A stretch of DNA of 64,000 bases, from NCBI RefSeq assembly GCF_902196135.1, contig NZ_CABIKE010000002.1:1-64000 (forward strand). Reading direction: 5' to 3'. Both the position numbers and the translations under genes were made by a program. Shown here in pieces: positions 1-7,938 of this stretch (within the stretch, counting starts at the first letter, position 1; each line of letters begins with the position of its first letter). Origin of the DNA: Helicobacter suis (GTDB lineage Bacteria; Campylobacterota; Campylobacteria; Campylobacterales; Helicobacteraceae). A model generated the notes under the pieces. The model was not told the origin of the DNA. It worked only from the letters and a program-made list of their open reading frames with translations, and searched no databases.

Positions 1-144
1 TTCTTCTTTATGTTCTTCTTTATGTTCTTCTTTATGTTCTTCTTTATGTTCTTCTTTATGTTCTTCTTTATGTTCTTCTTTATGTTCTTCTTTATGTTCT
101 TCTTTATGTTCTTCTTTATGTTCTTCTTTATGTTCTTCTTTATG
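1..144 (-). repeat. Perfect 12-bp tandem repeat encoding (HKEE)n
   Basis: Twelve consecutive identical copies of TTCTTCTTTATG (read on the + strand) fill the first 144 bases, and the array is cut by the window edge. On the coding (-) strand each unit is CATAAAGAAGAA, that is His-Lys-Glu-Glu. The unit is a multiple of three, so copy-number change alters protein length without breaking the frame. No substitutions separate the copies, which implies recent expansion. Confidence 0.97.
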
Positions 145-657
145 TTCGCCATTTTCTGCTTGTTGCTCAGGAGTGCTTGAAGAGGCCTCATGTTCTCCGG
201 GGACATCTAACAACCCTTTTAGTTGATCTAAACTTGAATCAATATCCTCTAAAAAATTTGTATCCGCATGCTGTGTTTGTTCTACTTGGGGACTTGGGGC
301 TTGCTTAGGGGCTTGATCACTAGGAGAGGTGTCCATAACTCTTTGTAAAATATAAAGTACATCTGTGGGCAAAAAAGGCTTTTGGATACAATGGGTAAAT
401 CCCTCACACTCCTCCACACCCTTTCTATGCAAGAGTGCTTTAAAATGTACATTTTCTAAGTAGGGTTTGATTTGTGCATATTCCTCGCCACCTACAGCTG
501 TATCATCTGCAAAAAAGAAATACGCATTATCTTCTTGTAGTAATGAAATAGCGTCCCTTACACGATCTACAGCCACTAGCTCTAGGTTTAACTTTTTAGC
601 GATGTTTTCAAAAAGCTTACCCACCATCTTATTTTGATTGACTAACAGAATTTTCAA
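1..657 (-). CDS. Degenerate receiver-domain protein with C-terminal (HKEE)n repeat, 3' end outside window
   Basis: Partial gene: 219 codons are visible and the reading frame runs off the left edge. The start is TTG at 657 behind a Shine-Dalgarno AAGGAG. Residues 1 to about 110 look like a response-regulator receiver fold: MKILLVNQNK at the N-terminus, FFFADD (residues 47-52) where the phospho-acceptor strand should be, and QKPF (K93-P94) at the usual Lys-Pro position. The first acidic pair is replaced by NQN, so it is probably a pseudo-receiver. A Pro/Gln/Ser/Glu-rich linker follows, then at least 12 perfect His-Lys-Glu-Glu repeats. H. pylori HP0322, called poly E-rich protein, lies next to nucT as here, so this is its likely counterpart. 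Function unknown; the receiver assignment is my reading of the sequence. Confidence 0.8.
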   Translation of the reverse strand, partial: MKILLVNQNKMVGKLFENIAKKLNLELVAVDRVRDAISLLQEDNAYFFFADDTAVGGEEYAQIKPYLENVHFKALLHRKGVEECEGFTHCIQKPFLPTDVLYILQRVMDTSPSDQAPKQAPSPQVEQTQHADTNFLEDIDSSLDQLKGLLDVPGEHEASSSTPEQQAENGEHKEEHKEEHKEEHKEEHKEEHKEEHKEEHKEEHKEEHKEEHKEEHKEE

Positions 658-740
658 GGACTCTCCTTAAGCTAGGCTAGCTAAGCTGTGGATTATAATA
701 CAACTTCGCCTTTTTTTACTTTAACCATTAAGGATGTTAT

Positions 741-1295
741 ATGCGCCTCTTTAAAGCGTCTTGTCTATTTTCAGGTTTACTCGCTTTTGGCCTTAATCTG
801 CAGGCTGATTCTACGCTATACATGCTCCCTTATGAACAAAATGAGGCGCTTAAAAGTTTGATTAGCGGGATTAATGCGGCTAAGAGTAATATCAATATTG
901 CCATTTATAGCTTTACCCATAGAGAGATTAGCAAGGCCTTAAAAGATGCGGCTAGCCGCGGCGTGCGCATTAATATTATCTTTGATCGCAGTTCTAACAT
1001 CCATAGCGAATATTCGGCAATGGGCTATCTTTCTAAGTATCGTGGGATTAATACTTGTATGCTTAGTGGCAGAGAAGCGCGTAAGTTTAGGCGTGGCAAG
1101 CATGATTATAAAGGCATCATGCACCAAAAACTAGCCCTCATTGATAACAACACAATCTTTTTAGGTTCGGCTAATTGGAGTAAAAACGCTTTTGAGAATA
1201 ATTACGAACTCTTAATGAGAGATGACAACCCGGCTATTATCCAAAAAGCCCAAAGTTATTTTAAAAAGATGTGGGCGGAGTGCCAACACCCTTAA
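741..1295 (+). CDS. nucT: NucT, secreted/membrane-bound phospholipase-D-family nuclease
   Basis: A 184-residue single-HKD nuclease. A signal peptide covers residues 1 to about 22 (hydrophobic, ending LNLQA), placing the enzyme outside the cytoplasm. The catalytic HKD motif is complete: H128-x-K130-x4-D135 in MHQKLALIDNN, followed by the typical GSANWSKNA. Proteins with one HKD motif normally act as dimers. In H. pylori the homologue (HP0323) is a membrane-associated nuclease reported to degrade external DNA for purine supply, so this one probably cuts single-stranded or environmental nucleic acid. The ATG at 741 has AAGGATG upstream. Its stop overlaps by 4 bp the convergent stop of the outer membrane protein gene. 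Confidence 0.9.
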   Translation: MRLFKASCLFSGLLAFGLNLQADSTLYMLPYEQNEALKSLISGINAAKSNINIAIYSFTHREISKALKDAASRGVRINIIFDRSSNIHSEYSAMGYLSKYRGINTCMLSGREARKFRRGKHDYKGIMHQKLALIDNNTIFLGSANWSKNAFENNYELLMRDDNPAIIQKAQSYFKKMWAECQHP

Positions 1296-2020
1296 AAATG
1301 ATAGCTATACCCTATGTAGAAAGCAAAAGTACGGCGGAAGGTGATGCTATAGTGGCTATCGCTGTAATAAGTGTGGTTGATTGTGGGGATTTTAAATCCA
1401 AGATCGATGCCATGTGCACCTACTACTAAGGCGCGAATCCCTACATCAAATAGAAACTGGAAAGCGCTCACACTAGGTTTAGCATCTGCGGGCAAACCCA
1501 TAGCATTTTGCCCATTCACACCCATAAGCCAAGAATTTCCCGCAATAGCCACACCGACATAAAAACCCAAATCTAAAGAAATGTCATCGCGATAAAATGC
1601 CCCCTGAAAGAAGTTATAAAAAAAATCCGCCGCTGCCCCATAGGCAAGCATATTGTTGCTCCCATAGTAAGCCCCCCCTCCATAAGGGCTGCGTTTATAG
1701 CGCGCTCCATACCCATTCCAATCCAAAAAGGCATAATAGCGCATCCCAAACATCTGATCATCGCGGAAATAGCCCGTATACCCGATATTAAACCCTAGCC
1801 CATTAGCCCCAACATTCATGTCATTACGCCCCGGCTGAAAAACACTTGTAGCTGTGGCATTGGTTGTTAAAATAGTTACGGTACCTGTCTGGTAATTTGC
1901 ACCGATAAATAAACCATCTTTCCAAGAAGTGTGTCTTCTGAATTGATCGCTAGGCTGTGCGTATAAAAACCCCGTTCCTAAGATCATTGTAAAAAACCAC
2001 CCTAAATCCTTACTTCGCAT
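1292..2020 (-). CDS. Helicobacter outer membrane protein, Hor/Hop-type beta-barrel
   Basis: A 242-residue protein with a signal peptide (cleavage near LYAQP, about residue 22). Many alternating aromatic/glycine strands follow, and the C-terminus is RRTFAFYIGYSYHF, the alternating hydrophobic strand ending in Phe that marks Helicobacter outer membrane proteins for Bam-dependent insertion. Position between nucT and flgH matches H. pylori HP0324, a Hor-family member. The start ATG has GGGAG five bases upstream. Its -10 box (TATAAT, 2064-2059 on the - strand) abuts the -10 box of flgH, so the two promoters are back to back. Adhesin, porin or structural role cannot be told from sequence. Confidence 0.85.
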   Translation of the reverse strand: MRSKDLGWFFTMILGTGFLYAQPSDQFRRHTSWKDGLFIGANYQTGTVTILTTNATATSVFQPGRNDMNVGANGLGFNIGYTGYFRDDQMFGMRYYAFLDWNGYGARYKRSPYGGGAYYGSNNMLAYGAAADFFYNFFQGAFYRDDISLDLGFYVGVAIAGNSWLMGVNGQNAMGLPADAKPSVSAFQFLFDVGIRALVVGAHGIDLGFKIPTINHTYYSDSHYSITFRRTFAFYIGYSYHF

Positions 2021-2058
2021 ATTTCTCCCTAAATCTTAATGCGTCTAAATAAAGCGCC

Positions 2059-2071
2059 ATTATAGTATAAT
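2059..2071. promoter_or_regulatory. Back-to-back divergent -10 boxes for outer membrane protein and flgH
   Basis: The 13-bp palindrome ATTATAGTATAAT holds one perfect TATAAT on each strand: 2066-2071 on + for flgH and 2064-2059 on - for the outer membrane protein gene. They are separated by a single base pair. Predicted start sites lie near 2078 (+) and 2052 (-). RNA polymerase could occupy only one promoter at a time. Confidence 0.7.
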
Positions 2072-2113
2072 TTGGATACAAAATGTGCCAAATTTTTTTT
2101 AGAAAGGATGGTT

Positions 2114-2833
2114 GTGCTTATCCAATTCATTTCCCCCAAATGGTTGTTAATCCATGCGCTTTCTCTTTCTATGGCTCTAAGTGTAGAACCCGGGATTAAA
2201 TTTGATCCGCCCGGCTATGTAGAGGACATGCCCTCTAAAGAATTTATCCCCCAAATTGCCAAACCCGGTAGTTTATTTGGGCAAGGAGAACGCCCCTTAT
2301 TTGCCGATAGACGGGCTATGAAACCTAATGATTTGGTTACTGTGATGATCAATGAAAATGCTAGTGCTAATTACAGCGCCTCTAAAAATTACACCAACAC
2401 CTCCAATGGCAACTCCACAGCCCCTAGACTTACCTATAATGGCACTAATCCTAATAAAAGAAACCAAGCCCAGTTTTTAGACGATCAAAGCAATTATAAC
2501 CTCACCCAGTCCACCACCAATAACACTTTTAAGGGTGGGGGTTCGCAAAAGAAAAGCGAGGATATGAAACTCACAATCACTGCTAGAATTGTCAAAGTCT
2601 TAGAAAATGGTAATTATTTCATTTATGGCAGCCGCGAGATTTTAGTAGATGGAGAGAAACAAATCATTAAAATTAGCGGTGTTGTACGCCCCTTTGATAT
2701 TAGCCGTAATAACACGATTGAATCTAAATACATCGCCGATGCTAAAATCGCCTACACCCACATCGGGAGCTTGAGCGCGAGTAATAAAAAGAAATTAGCT
2801 AGCGATGTGATGGATTCAAGCTTTCCCTTTTAA
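2114..2833 (+). CDS. flgH: FlgH, flagellar L-ring protein
   Basis: Forms the outer-membrane L-ring bushing around the flagellar rod. The stretch from GSLFGQGERPLFADRRAMKP through NENASANYS to GGGSQKKSEDMKL and the closing IESKYIADAKIAYTHIGSLS follows the H. pylori FlgH order (HP0325). The open frame reaches TTG 2072, but that lies directly after the -10 box, so it is too early. The AAGGA at 2104-2108 abuts ATG 2108 and stands five bases before GTG 2114, so I chose the GTG; ATG 2108 is the alternative. A signal segment precedes SVEPGIKFDP, but I see no lipobox cysteine, unlike the E. coli lipoprotein. The stop overlaps the pseF start (TAATG). Confidence 0.9.
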   Translation: MLIQFISPKWLLIHALSLSMALSVEPGIKFDPPGYVEDMPSKEFIPQIAKPGSLFGQGERPLFADRRAMKPNDLVTVMINENASANYSASKNYTNTSNGNSTAPRLTYNGTNPNKRNQAQFLDDQSNYNLTQSTTNNTFKGGGSQKKSEDMKLTITARIVKVLENGNYFIYGSREILVDGEKQIIKISGVVRPFDISRNNTIESKYIADAKIAYTHIGSLSASNKKKLASDVMDSSFPF

Positions 2834-3528
2834 TGCAACAGATCATTGCCTTAATCTTAGCTCGGGGGGGGAGCAAGCGCATTCCTTTAAAAAATATCAC
2901 GCCTTTTTTAGGCAAGCCTTTAATTTCGCATGTAATCCAAGCGGTGTTAGAATCTAAGCTTTTTGCGCAGGTTGTGGTGTCTACTGATAGCAAAGAGATT
3001 GCACAAATTGCTAAAGCACATGGCGCATCTGTACCATTTTTGCGCCCTAAAAATCTAGCAGGAGATTTCACACCCACTTTAGAAGTGGTTGCCCATGCCA
3101 TTAAAACCCTATCTATTCAAGAAAGAACTATGGTTTGTGTACTCTATGGTACTAGTGTTTTTCTGCGGGCTACTTACATTAAAAAAGCCCTTGAGATGTT
3201 AAAAAACAACCCCCATAAAAAGTACGCCTTTGCTTGTAGTGTTTATAGTGCCTCTCCTTATCGCTCTTTTAGTATCCAAGAAAACAACCCCACCCCGCTT
3301 TTTGTAGAAAACATGCCAAAACGCTCCCAAGATTTGCCCCCCCTTTATTACGATGTAGGCTTATTCTATTTAGGACAGGCTTTACATTTTAGTAATCTAG
3401 AGCCTATTTTAGCCCCCCACTCTATCCCGCTCATTTTGCCTCATCTTTATGTGCAAGATATTAATACGCCCGAAGACTTAGAATTAGCCACTCTCAAATA
3501 CACCTTTTTAAAGACCCATGCAAATTAA
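2833..3528 (+). CDS. pseF: PseF, pseudaminic acid cytidylyltransferase
   Basis: Activates pseudaminic acid with CTP to give the CMP-sugar used to glycosylate flagellin. The nucleotide-binding signature ARGGSKRIPLKN is at residues 10-21, followed by GKPLISHVIQ and VVSTDSKEIAQIA, typical of the CMP-sialate synthetase family; 231 residues is the normal length. In H. pylori (HP0326) PseF and PseG are encoded together as one long product; here they are separate overlapping frames. The ATG overlaps the flgH stop, which indicates translational coupling. The RGGS codons contain a G8 run (2864-2871), and a C7 run lies further on near 3336-3345. Confidence 0.92.
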   Translation: MQQIIALILARGGSKRIPLKNITPFLGKPLISHVIQAVLESKLFAQVVVSTDSKEIAQIAKAHGASVPFLRPKNLAGDFTPTLEVVAHAIKTLSIQERTMVCVLYGTSVFLRATYIKKALEMLKNNPHKKYAFACSVYSASPYRSFSIQENNPTPLFVENMPKRSQDLPPLYYDVGLFYLGQALHFSNLEPILAPHSIPLILPHLYVQDINTPEDLELATLKYTFLKTHAN

Positions 3529-4417
3529 TATTTTTTGTGATGCCACGCCTCAAAGTGGACTAGGGCATTTAAAACGCATGCAAAAACTCAAAGCCCTTTT
3601 AGAAACAATGGGGGCACAAACAACCCTATTTGCCTCACACTCTACTAATCTACCCCTAGATTGGCACAAGGCTAGCCATGCTAAGGTGGTTATTGTAGAT
3701 AGCTATTTAGCGCCCCCATCTTTTTATAAAACGATCTCTTCTAAGCTTGTGGTGTTTGAGGATATGCCACAAACATACCCCCCCCATGTCTTTGTGATCA
3801 ACCCGGGGTATCAAGCCCACACCCGCTATACAAAAACAGCACAACAAAACCCGCGTTATTTTCTAGGCATTGATTTTTTACCCATTGATCCGCTCTTTAT
3901 CTCCAAAAGTAAAGCGCTTAAACCCACCCTTTCTAAACTCTTTCTTTGCTTTGGAGGCAGTGATTTAGCTTTGCCCTTTTATCAAAAAGCCCTAAACTCA
4001 CTCCAAAAAATTCCCTTAGAGATACACATAATCGCCCCTCTTAATATCATTCAAGCCCTACAAGTTAACTATCCACAAAGCCCTAAATACCGCTACTATG
4101 CCAATGCTTGCTTTAAAGACATTGCCTTTTTAATGCAAGAGAGTGATTTAGCTTTACTAGCAGGGGGGGGCATGCTTTATGAAGCTATTTTAAGTAAAAT
4201 CCCCATTATTGCTATCCCCATTGCTTCTAACCAACAGCCCCAAGTACAAGCACTCAACGCGCAAGGATCATGCCATGCTAGCAGTTTAGAAGGGTTATTA
4301 GAGTCTGTGCAAATTTTAAGTCCACTGCGTAGTAGAGAACACATGCAAAAAGCTCAAGAAAAGTTAAAAATAGGGCATAAATTACATAAAACCATGCAAG
4401 AGATTTTAACATGTTAG
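3518..4417 (+). CDS. pseG: PseG, UDP-sugar hydrolase of pseudaminic acid synthesis
   Basis: Removes UDP from UDP-2,4-diacetamido-2,4,6-trideoxy-beta-L-altropyranose. The fold is MurG-like: SGLGHLKRMQKL at residues 13-24 is the N-terminal glycine loop carrying the catalytic His seen in PseG, and LLAGGGMLYEAI (about residues 213-224) is the nucleotide-binding loop. It overlaps pseF by 11 bp and pseH by 7 bp, so the three genes are clearly one translation-coupled unit. Two homopolymer tracts lie within it: C8 at 3778-3785 and G8 at 4163-4170, the latter encoding the conserved glycines. Confidence 0.9.
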   Translation: MQINIFCDATPQSGLGHLKRMQKLKALLETMGAQTTLFASHSTNLPLDWHKASHAKVVIVDSYLAPPSFYKTISSKLVVFEDMPQTYPPHVFVINPGYQAHTRYTKTAQQNPRYFLGIDFLPIDPLFISKSKALKPTLSKLFLCFGGSDLALPFYQKALNSLQKIPLEIHIIAPLNIIQALQVNYPQSPKYRYYANACFKDIAFLMQESDLALLAGGGMLYEAILSKIPIIAIPIASNQQPQVQALNAQGSCHASSLEGLLESVQILSPLRSREHMQKAQEKLKIGHKLHKTMQEILTC

Positions 4418-4983
4418 ATTCATCTACCTTTTGCCAAGAATTACTGCTTAAAAGTTTTGAAATCCCTTCCAATCCTTTTAAAAAATACCCCCCTCTGCTT
4501 GCCTGCCATTTTATCCACACAAGTGAAGACGAGCGTTTGCAAATTTTAGCCTTTAGAAACCACCCTAAAACAACGGCGTGGATGTATACAGAAGAAATCA
4601 CCCTTGCCTCTCATTTGCACTTTATAGAACAACTCAAGCAGAGCAATAACAGCGCTTATTACCTCTTTAAACAAGGGGATTTATTGCTTGGAGTGGGATC
4701 GTTAAGCCGAATCCACCCCACGCATCGCCATGCTTTTTTAGGGATTTATAAAAACCCAGATTTAGAGCATGTGGGCGGGCAAATTTTAGATGCTTTAGAA
4801 TTTATCGCCTTTTTTAAGATGCGCCTGCATTCTATCCACCTAGAAGTTTTAGCAACCAATAAACAAGCCATCACCTTTTATACCCGCCATGCTTACCGCA
4901 AGGGAGGGCTTTTCAGGGATTTTATTTACCGCCAAAGAAGTTACCACGATGTGTGGCTATTTTCTAAACTCTCGCCCCTCTAA
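4411..4983 (+). CDS. pseH: PseH, GNAT N-acetyltransferase of pseudaminic acid synthesis
   Basis: Transfers acetyl from acetyl-CoA to the 4-amino group of UDP-4-amino-4,6-dideoxy-N-acetyl-beta-L-altrosamine, the step before PseG. GNAT features are visible: the acceptor strand YLFKQGDLLLGVGSLSRIH, the LGIYKNPDLEHVGGQILDAL segment at the CoA pyrophosphate position, and LEVLATNKQAITFYTRHAYRK, the usual helix with Asn and Tyr near the C-terminus. The start ATG lies inside the end of pseG. H. pylori has the equivalent gene (HP0327) in the same place. The 30 residues before the domain are longer than in many GNAT enzymes, so a start inside the frame cannot be excluded. Confidence 0.88.
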   Translation: MLDSSTFCQELLLKSFEIPSNPFKKYPPLLACHFIHTSEDERLQILAFRNHPKTTAWMYTEEITLASHLHFIEQLKQSNNSAYYLFKQGDLLLGVGSLSRIHPTHRHAFLGIYKNPDLEHVGGQILDALEFIAFFKMRLHSIHLEVLATNKQAITFYTRHAYRKGGLFRDFIYRQRSYHDVWLFSKLSPL

Positions 4984-5003
4984 ACTTTTTAAAAAAGGCT
5001 ATT

Positions 5004-6020
5004 ATGATCCCTTTAATCGTTGCTGAATTAAGCTCTAACCATGCCAATTCCCTAGAAATTGCCCAAAAATCTTTAATCACCCTTAAAAATATCGGTGCAG
5101 GCGCTGTTAAGCTCCAAACTTATACCCCAGATTGCATGGCGCTTAAAACCCCTACGCGTATACAAGGCACGCTTTGGAATCAACAAAACCTCTATGAACT
5201 CTACAAACAGGCGGCCATGCCCTTAGAGTGGCATGCCCCCCTCTTTGAATTAGCCAAAAGTTTAGATTTACTTCTCTTTAGTTCTGTTTTTAGTCTAAAT
5301 GGTTTAGAGCTTTTAGAAAGTTTAGAGTGTCCTTTGTATAAAATTGCTAGTTTTGAGATCACCGATTTAGAGTTAATTTATCACACCGCTAGTACGCAAA
5401 AACCTATCATTATCTCTACAGGGATTGCCACACACGAAGAAATTTTAGACGCCCTAGAAGCCTGCAATAAGGCAAATAATAGCGCTATTACTCTTTTAAA
5501 ATGCACCAGCGCCTACCCTGCTCCATTAAAAGAGGCCAATTTGCTTTCCATGCCAAAACTACAAGAAATATACGGGGTTAATTATGGTTTAAGTGATCAC
5601 ACACTAGGAAATCTTAGCGCTATTATTGCCACTACTCTAGGCGCGCGCGTGATTGAAAAACATTTTATGCTAGATAAAAGTTTAGACACTCCCGATCGCG
5701 CCTTTAGTATGGATACAGAAGAATTTAGCCAACTGATTGAGGCCGTGCACGATACTGCTCTTGCCCTAGGTAATTCTAACCCCACTTTAAACCCGCATAT
5801 TTTACAAGAGGGGCGTCAGTTTGCCCGCTCCCTTTTTGTGATCAAAGCGCTTAAAAAAGGCGCGATTTTTACCAAAGAAAACATTAAAGCCCTGCGCCCC
5901 AACACAGGCCTAGCCCCTAAATATCTCCCACAAATTCTAGGTAAAAAAGCCGCTAAAGATTTAGATTACGGCCATCCGCTTACTTTAGGAGATGTACAAG
6001 ATTATCCATCCGCCCCTTGA
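5004..6020 (+). CDS. pseI: PseI, pseudaminic acid synthase
   Basis: Condenses 2,4-diacetamido-2,4,6-trideoxy-L-altrose with phosphoenolpyruvate. A NeuB-type TIM barrel fills residues 1 to about 275: VAELSSNHANSLEIA at the start, KLQTYTPD, IISTGIATHEEI, LLKCTSAYPAP and IEKHFMLDKSLDTPDRAFS with the usual Lys, His and Asp residues. A C-terminal SAF antifreeze-like domain (about 282-338) contains KKGAIFTKENIKALRPNTG. The spacing to pseH is only 20 bp, so it probably belongs to the flgH-pse operon. In H. pylori this gene is elsewhere (HP0178). The neighbouring genes supply PseF, G, H and I; pseB and pseC are not in the window. The 3' end overlaps convergent fur by 19 bp. Confidence 0.92.
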   Translation: MIPLIVAELSSNHANSLEIAQKSLITLKNIGAGAVKLQTYTPDCMALKTPTRIQGTLWNQQNLYELYKQAAMPLEWHAPLFELAKSLDLLLFSSVFSLNGLELLESLECPLYKIASFEITDLELIYHTASTQKPIIISTGIATHEEILDALEACNKANNSAITLLKCTSAYPAPLKEANLLSMPKLQEIYGVNYGLSDHTLGNLSAIIATTLGARVIEKHFMLDKSLDTPDRAFSMDTEEFSQLIEAVHDTALALGNSNPTLNPHILQEGRQFARSLFVIKALKKGAIFTKENIKALRPNTGLAPKYLPQILGKKAAKDLDYGHPLTLGDVQDYPSAP

Positions 6021-6460
6021 GCCAAACACTTAGCACACACCACAAAAAGTTTCATGTCATGGCTGACAAGTTTAGCCTTATGCTCTTTTGCTACTTGGAT
6101 TTGGCGCTCTTCAATTTCTAAATCCACAAATTCAATAATTTCTCCACAATGCAAACAAATGATGTGATCGTGGTGTTCTTTGGCTGCAATTTCATAGCGC
6201 CGCCCATTTTTATTCGTCTCTAAAGTATAAATAAAGTTTTCTTTCTCTAAAAAATTTAGGATACGATAAACGGAGGAAATGCTCGTATTTTTATCATTGA
6301 GGCGGATACTTTGGGTGATCTCCTCTGGGCTTAAATGAGTCCCACTCTTATAAAGCACGCTCACCACTTCCTCTCTTTGCTTGGAGTTTTTTAAACCATT
6401 TTTCCTAATAGAGATACGCAAACGCTCTAAAATAGACTCTAAAGTTTCCAATCGCTGCAT
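6002..6460 (-). CDS. fur: Fur, ferric uptake regulator
   Basis: A 152-residue metal-dependent repressor, very close to H. pylori Fur from MQRLETLESILERLR onward. The winged helix covers residues 15-85 (KNSKQREEVV, recognition region DKNTSISSVYRILNFLEKEN). HHDHIICLHC at about 96-105 supplies the His cluster and first structural zinc CxxC, and VCAKC near the C-terminus supplies the second. It controls iron uptake and is often autoregulated in Helicobacter, although I could not confirm a Fur box by eye here. It is convergent with pseI and divergent from tlpD. Confidence 0.95.
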   Translation of the reverse strand: MQRLETLESILERLRISIRKNGLKNSKQREEVVSVLYKSGTHLSPEEITQSIRLNDKNTSISSVYRILNFLEKENFIYTLETNKNGRRYEIAAKEHHDHIICLHCGEIIEFVDLEIEERQIQVAKEHKAKLVSHDMKLFVVCAKCLAQGADG

Positions 6461-6524
6461 ATAATAATCCCCTTGCTTTCAAGAATAATACCCCATGCCC
6501 TATTGATAACAGACTAAACAAAAG

Positions 6525-6530
6525 ATTATA
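6525..6530 (-). promoter_or_regulatory. Predicted fur -10 box
   Basis: TATAAT on the - strand within TGTTATAATC, about 65 bp upstream of the fur ATG. The surrounding 6461-6560 is very AT-rich, and a second TATTAT lies nearer the gene (about 6483-6490). No -35 box is expected for the Helicobacter housekeeping sigma factor. Confidence 0.5.
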
Positions 6531-6583
6531 ACATTTTATCTTAAATCCGCCATGTGCCTATATAATGCTAAGAATTTGTAGTG

Positions 6584-6589
6584 TATAAT
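6584..6589 (+). promoter_or_regulatory. Predicted tlpD -10 box
   Basis: TATAAT in GTGTATAATGG gives a start site near 6596, about 25 bases before the tlpD ATG. A second TATAAT at 6561-6566 could serve a longer transcript. Confidence 0.6.
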
Positions 6590-6620
6590 GGATATTTAAT
6601 CTTGCTTCAAGGGGTTTGGC

Positions 6621-7937
6621 ATGTTTTTTGGCAAGGGTTCAACTAAGCAATTAGAGGATAAAGACGCAGAGATCAAGTCTTTACAAAAAAAGTTAGATTT
6701 TTATAGACAGCTTGTGGATTTATGTAGCCATATGGGCTTTATTGGGGTTAGAGATCACAAGATCGTGTTTAAAACGGGGGAGATTGTCAACATGGAAGGG
6801 ATTGATAGCAAGGCTAGCGATCTCTCTAGTTCTAATGCGGACTTTAGCCTTAATAACCGCCTGTATAAAACCAAAAGCCAAAACATTGACGGGACGCTTT
6901 ATCACTCTGTAATGCAAACCTCTGATCTGCTCATTGAATGTGGTAAAAACCAAACCTTTAACCTCTACCACACCAGCATGCGCGAGGGGCTTGAAGAACT
7001 ACAAGCCACCATGCAAAATATCTTTAAAAACACAGATGATCTCTTCCGTGCAGCAGCTACGGGTGTAGAAAACTCCAAAAACACCATTGAAAAAGTGGAT
7101 AAGGCCAATGAAAACATCACTAGTTTACATGAAAAAATGCAAAGTGCCACTTCTCTTGCTGATTCGCTTAGTCAGCGCAGTAGCGAGATCACTCAGGTGA
7201 TTTCTCTTATTGATGATATTGCCGAGCAAACTAATTTATTAGCCCTTAATGCCGCCATTGAAGCCGCACGCGCGGGTGAACACGGCAGAGGGTTTGCGGT
7301 GGTGGCTGATGAAGTGCGTAAACTTGCTGAAAAAACCCAAAAGGCCACAAAAGAAATTGCTGTGGTGGTTAAATCCATGCAACAAGAGGCTAGCGATATC
7401 CAGACTAACACACATGAAACCAATAGCATTGCTGAGGTCATTAAAGATGATGTCAATAACATGCGATCTCTTCTACAAGGCTCTTTAGTAGCAGCCGATA
7501 CAGCCAACTATTCCATTGAAAATCTCAATAACTTAGCCTTTTGTTGTTTGGCTAAAACCGATCATGTAGTCTATAAAGGTAATCTCTATGGCGTGATTTT
7601 TGATATTCCTAATCACTTTAAGATAGTAGATAATCATAACTGCCGTTTAGGCAAATGGTATTACGAAGGCGATGGAAAGAAACATTTTTCTCACATGCCT
7701 AGTTATCGTAGCATGGAGGCATGCCACAAAGAAGTACACGACAGCGCCAACGCCCTTGTTGAGCAACTTAAAGATCGCAGCAAAGTCAGTTCTGAGACAA
7801 TTGAAAAGGCTGTTAGCGCTGTTGAGAGAAGCTCTAAAGAGGTGCATAATGCCATTGATAGAATAAGCCAAGAAAAATCAGAGGAGTTACAAAAAAAGAT
7901 CGCCAGCATATCAGAAACCAACCCTTCAAATACCTAA
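6621..7937 (+). CDS. tlpD: TlpD, cytoplasmic chemoreceptor with CZB zinc domain
   Basis: A soluble methyl-accepting chemotaxis protein of 438 residues with no transmembrane segment. An N-terminal coiled-coil/sensor region reaches about residue 120. The signalling domain contains the conserved hairpin tip [20 protein letters not shown] followed by [19 protein letters not shown] (about 203-240). The C-terminal CZB domain (about 305-380) shows [28 protein letters not shown] and CHKEVHDSA, the His/Cys zinc ligands. In H. pylori TlpD (HP0599) mediates responses to oxidative stress and hypochlorous acid. The next gene starts one base after its stop, as in H. pylori. Confidence 0.93.
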   Translation: MFFGKGSTKQLEDKDAEIKSLQKKLDFYRQLVDLCSHMGFIGVRDHKIVFKTGEIVNMEGIDSKASDLSSSNADFSLNNRLYKTKSQNIDGTLYHSVMQTSDLLIECGKNQTFNLYHTSMREGLEELQATMQNIFKNTDDLFRAAATGVENSKNTIEKVDKANENITSLHEKMQSATSLADSLSQRSSEITQVISLIDDIAEQTNLLALNAAIEAARAGEHGRGFAVVADEVRKLAEKTQKATKEIAVVVKSMQQEASDIQTNTHETNSIAEVIKDDVNNMRSLLQGSLVAADTANYSIENLNNLAFCCLAKTDHVVYKGNLYGVIFDIPNHFKIVDNHNCRLGKWYYEGDGKKHFSHMPSYRSMEACHKEVHDSANALVEQLKDRSKVSSETIEKAVSAVERSSKEVHNAIDRISQEKSEELQKKIASISETNPSNT

Positions 7938-7938
7938 G

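Noticed and set aside
1..144. CRISPR-like repeat
   Set aside because: Units are 12 bp without spacers and lie in an open reading frame.
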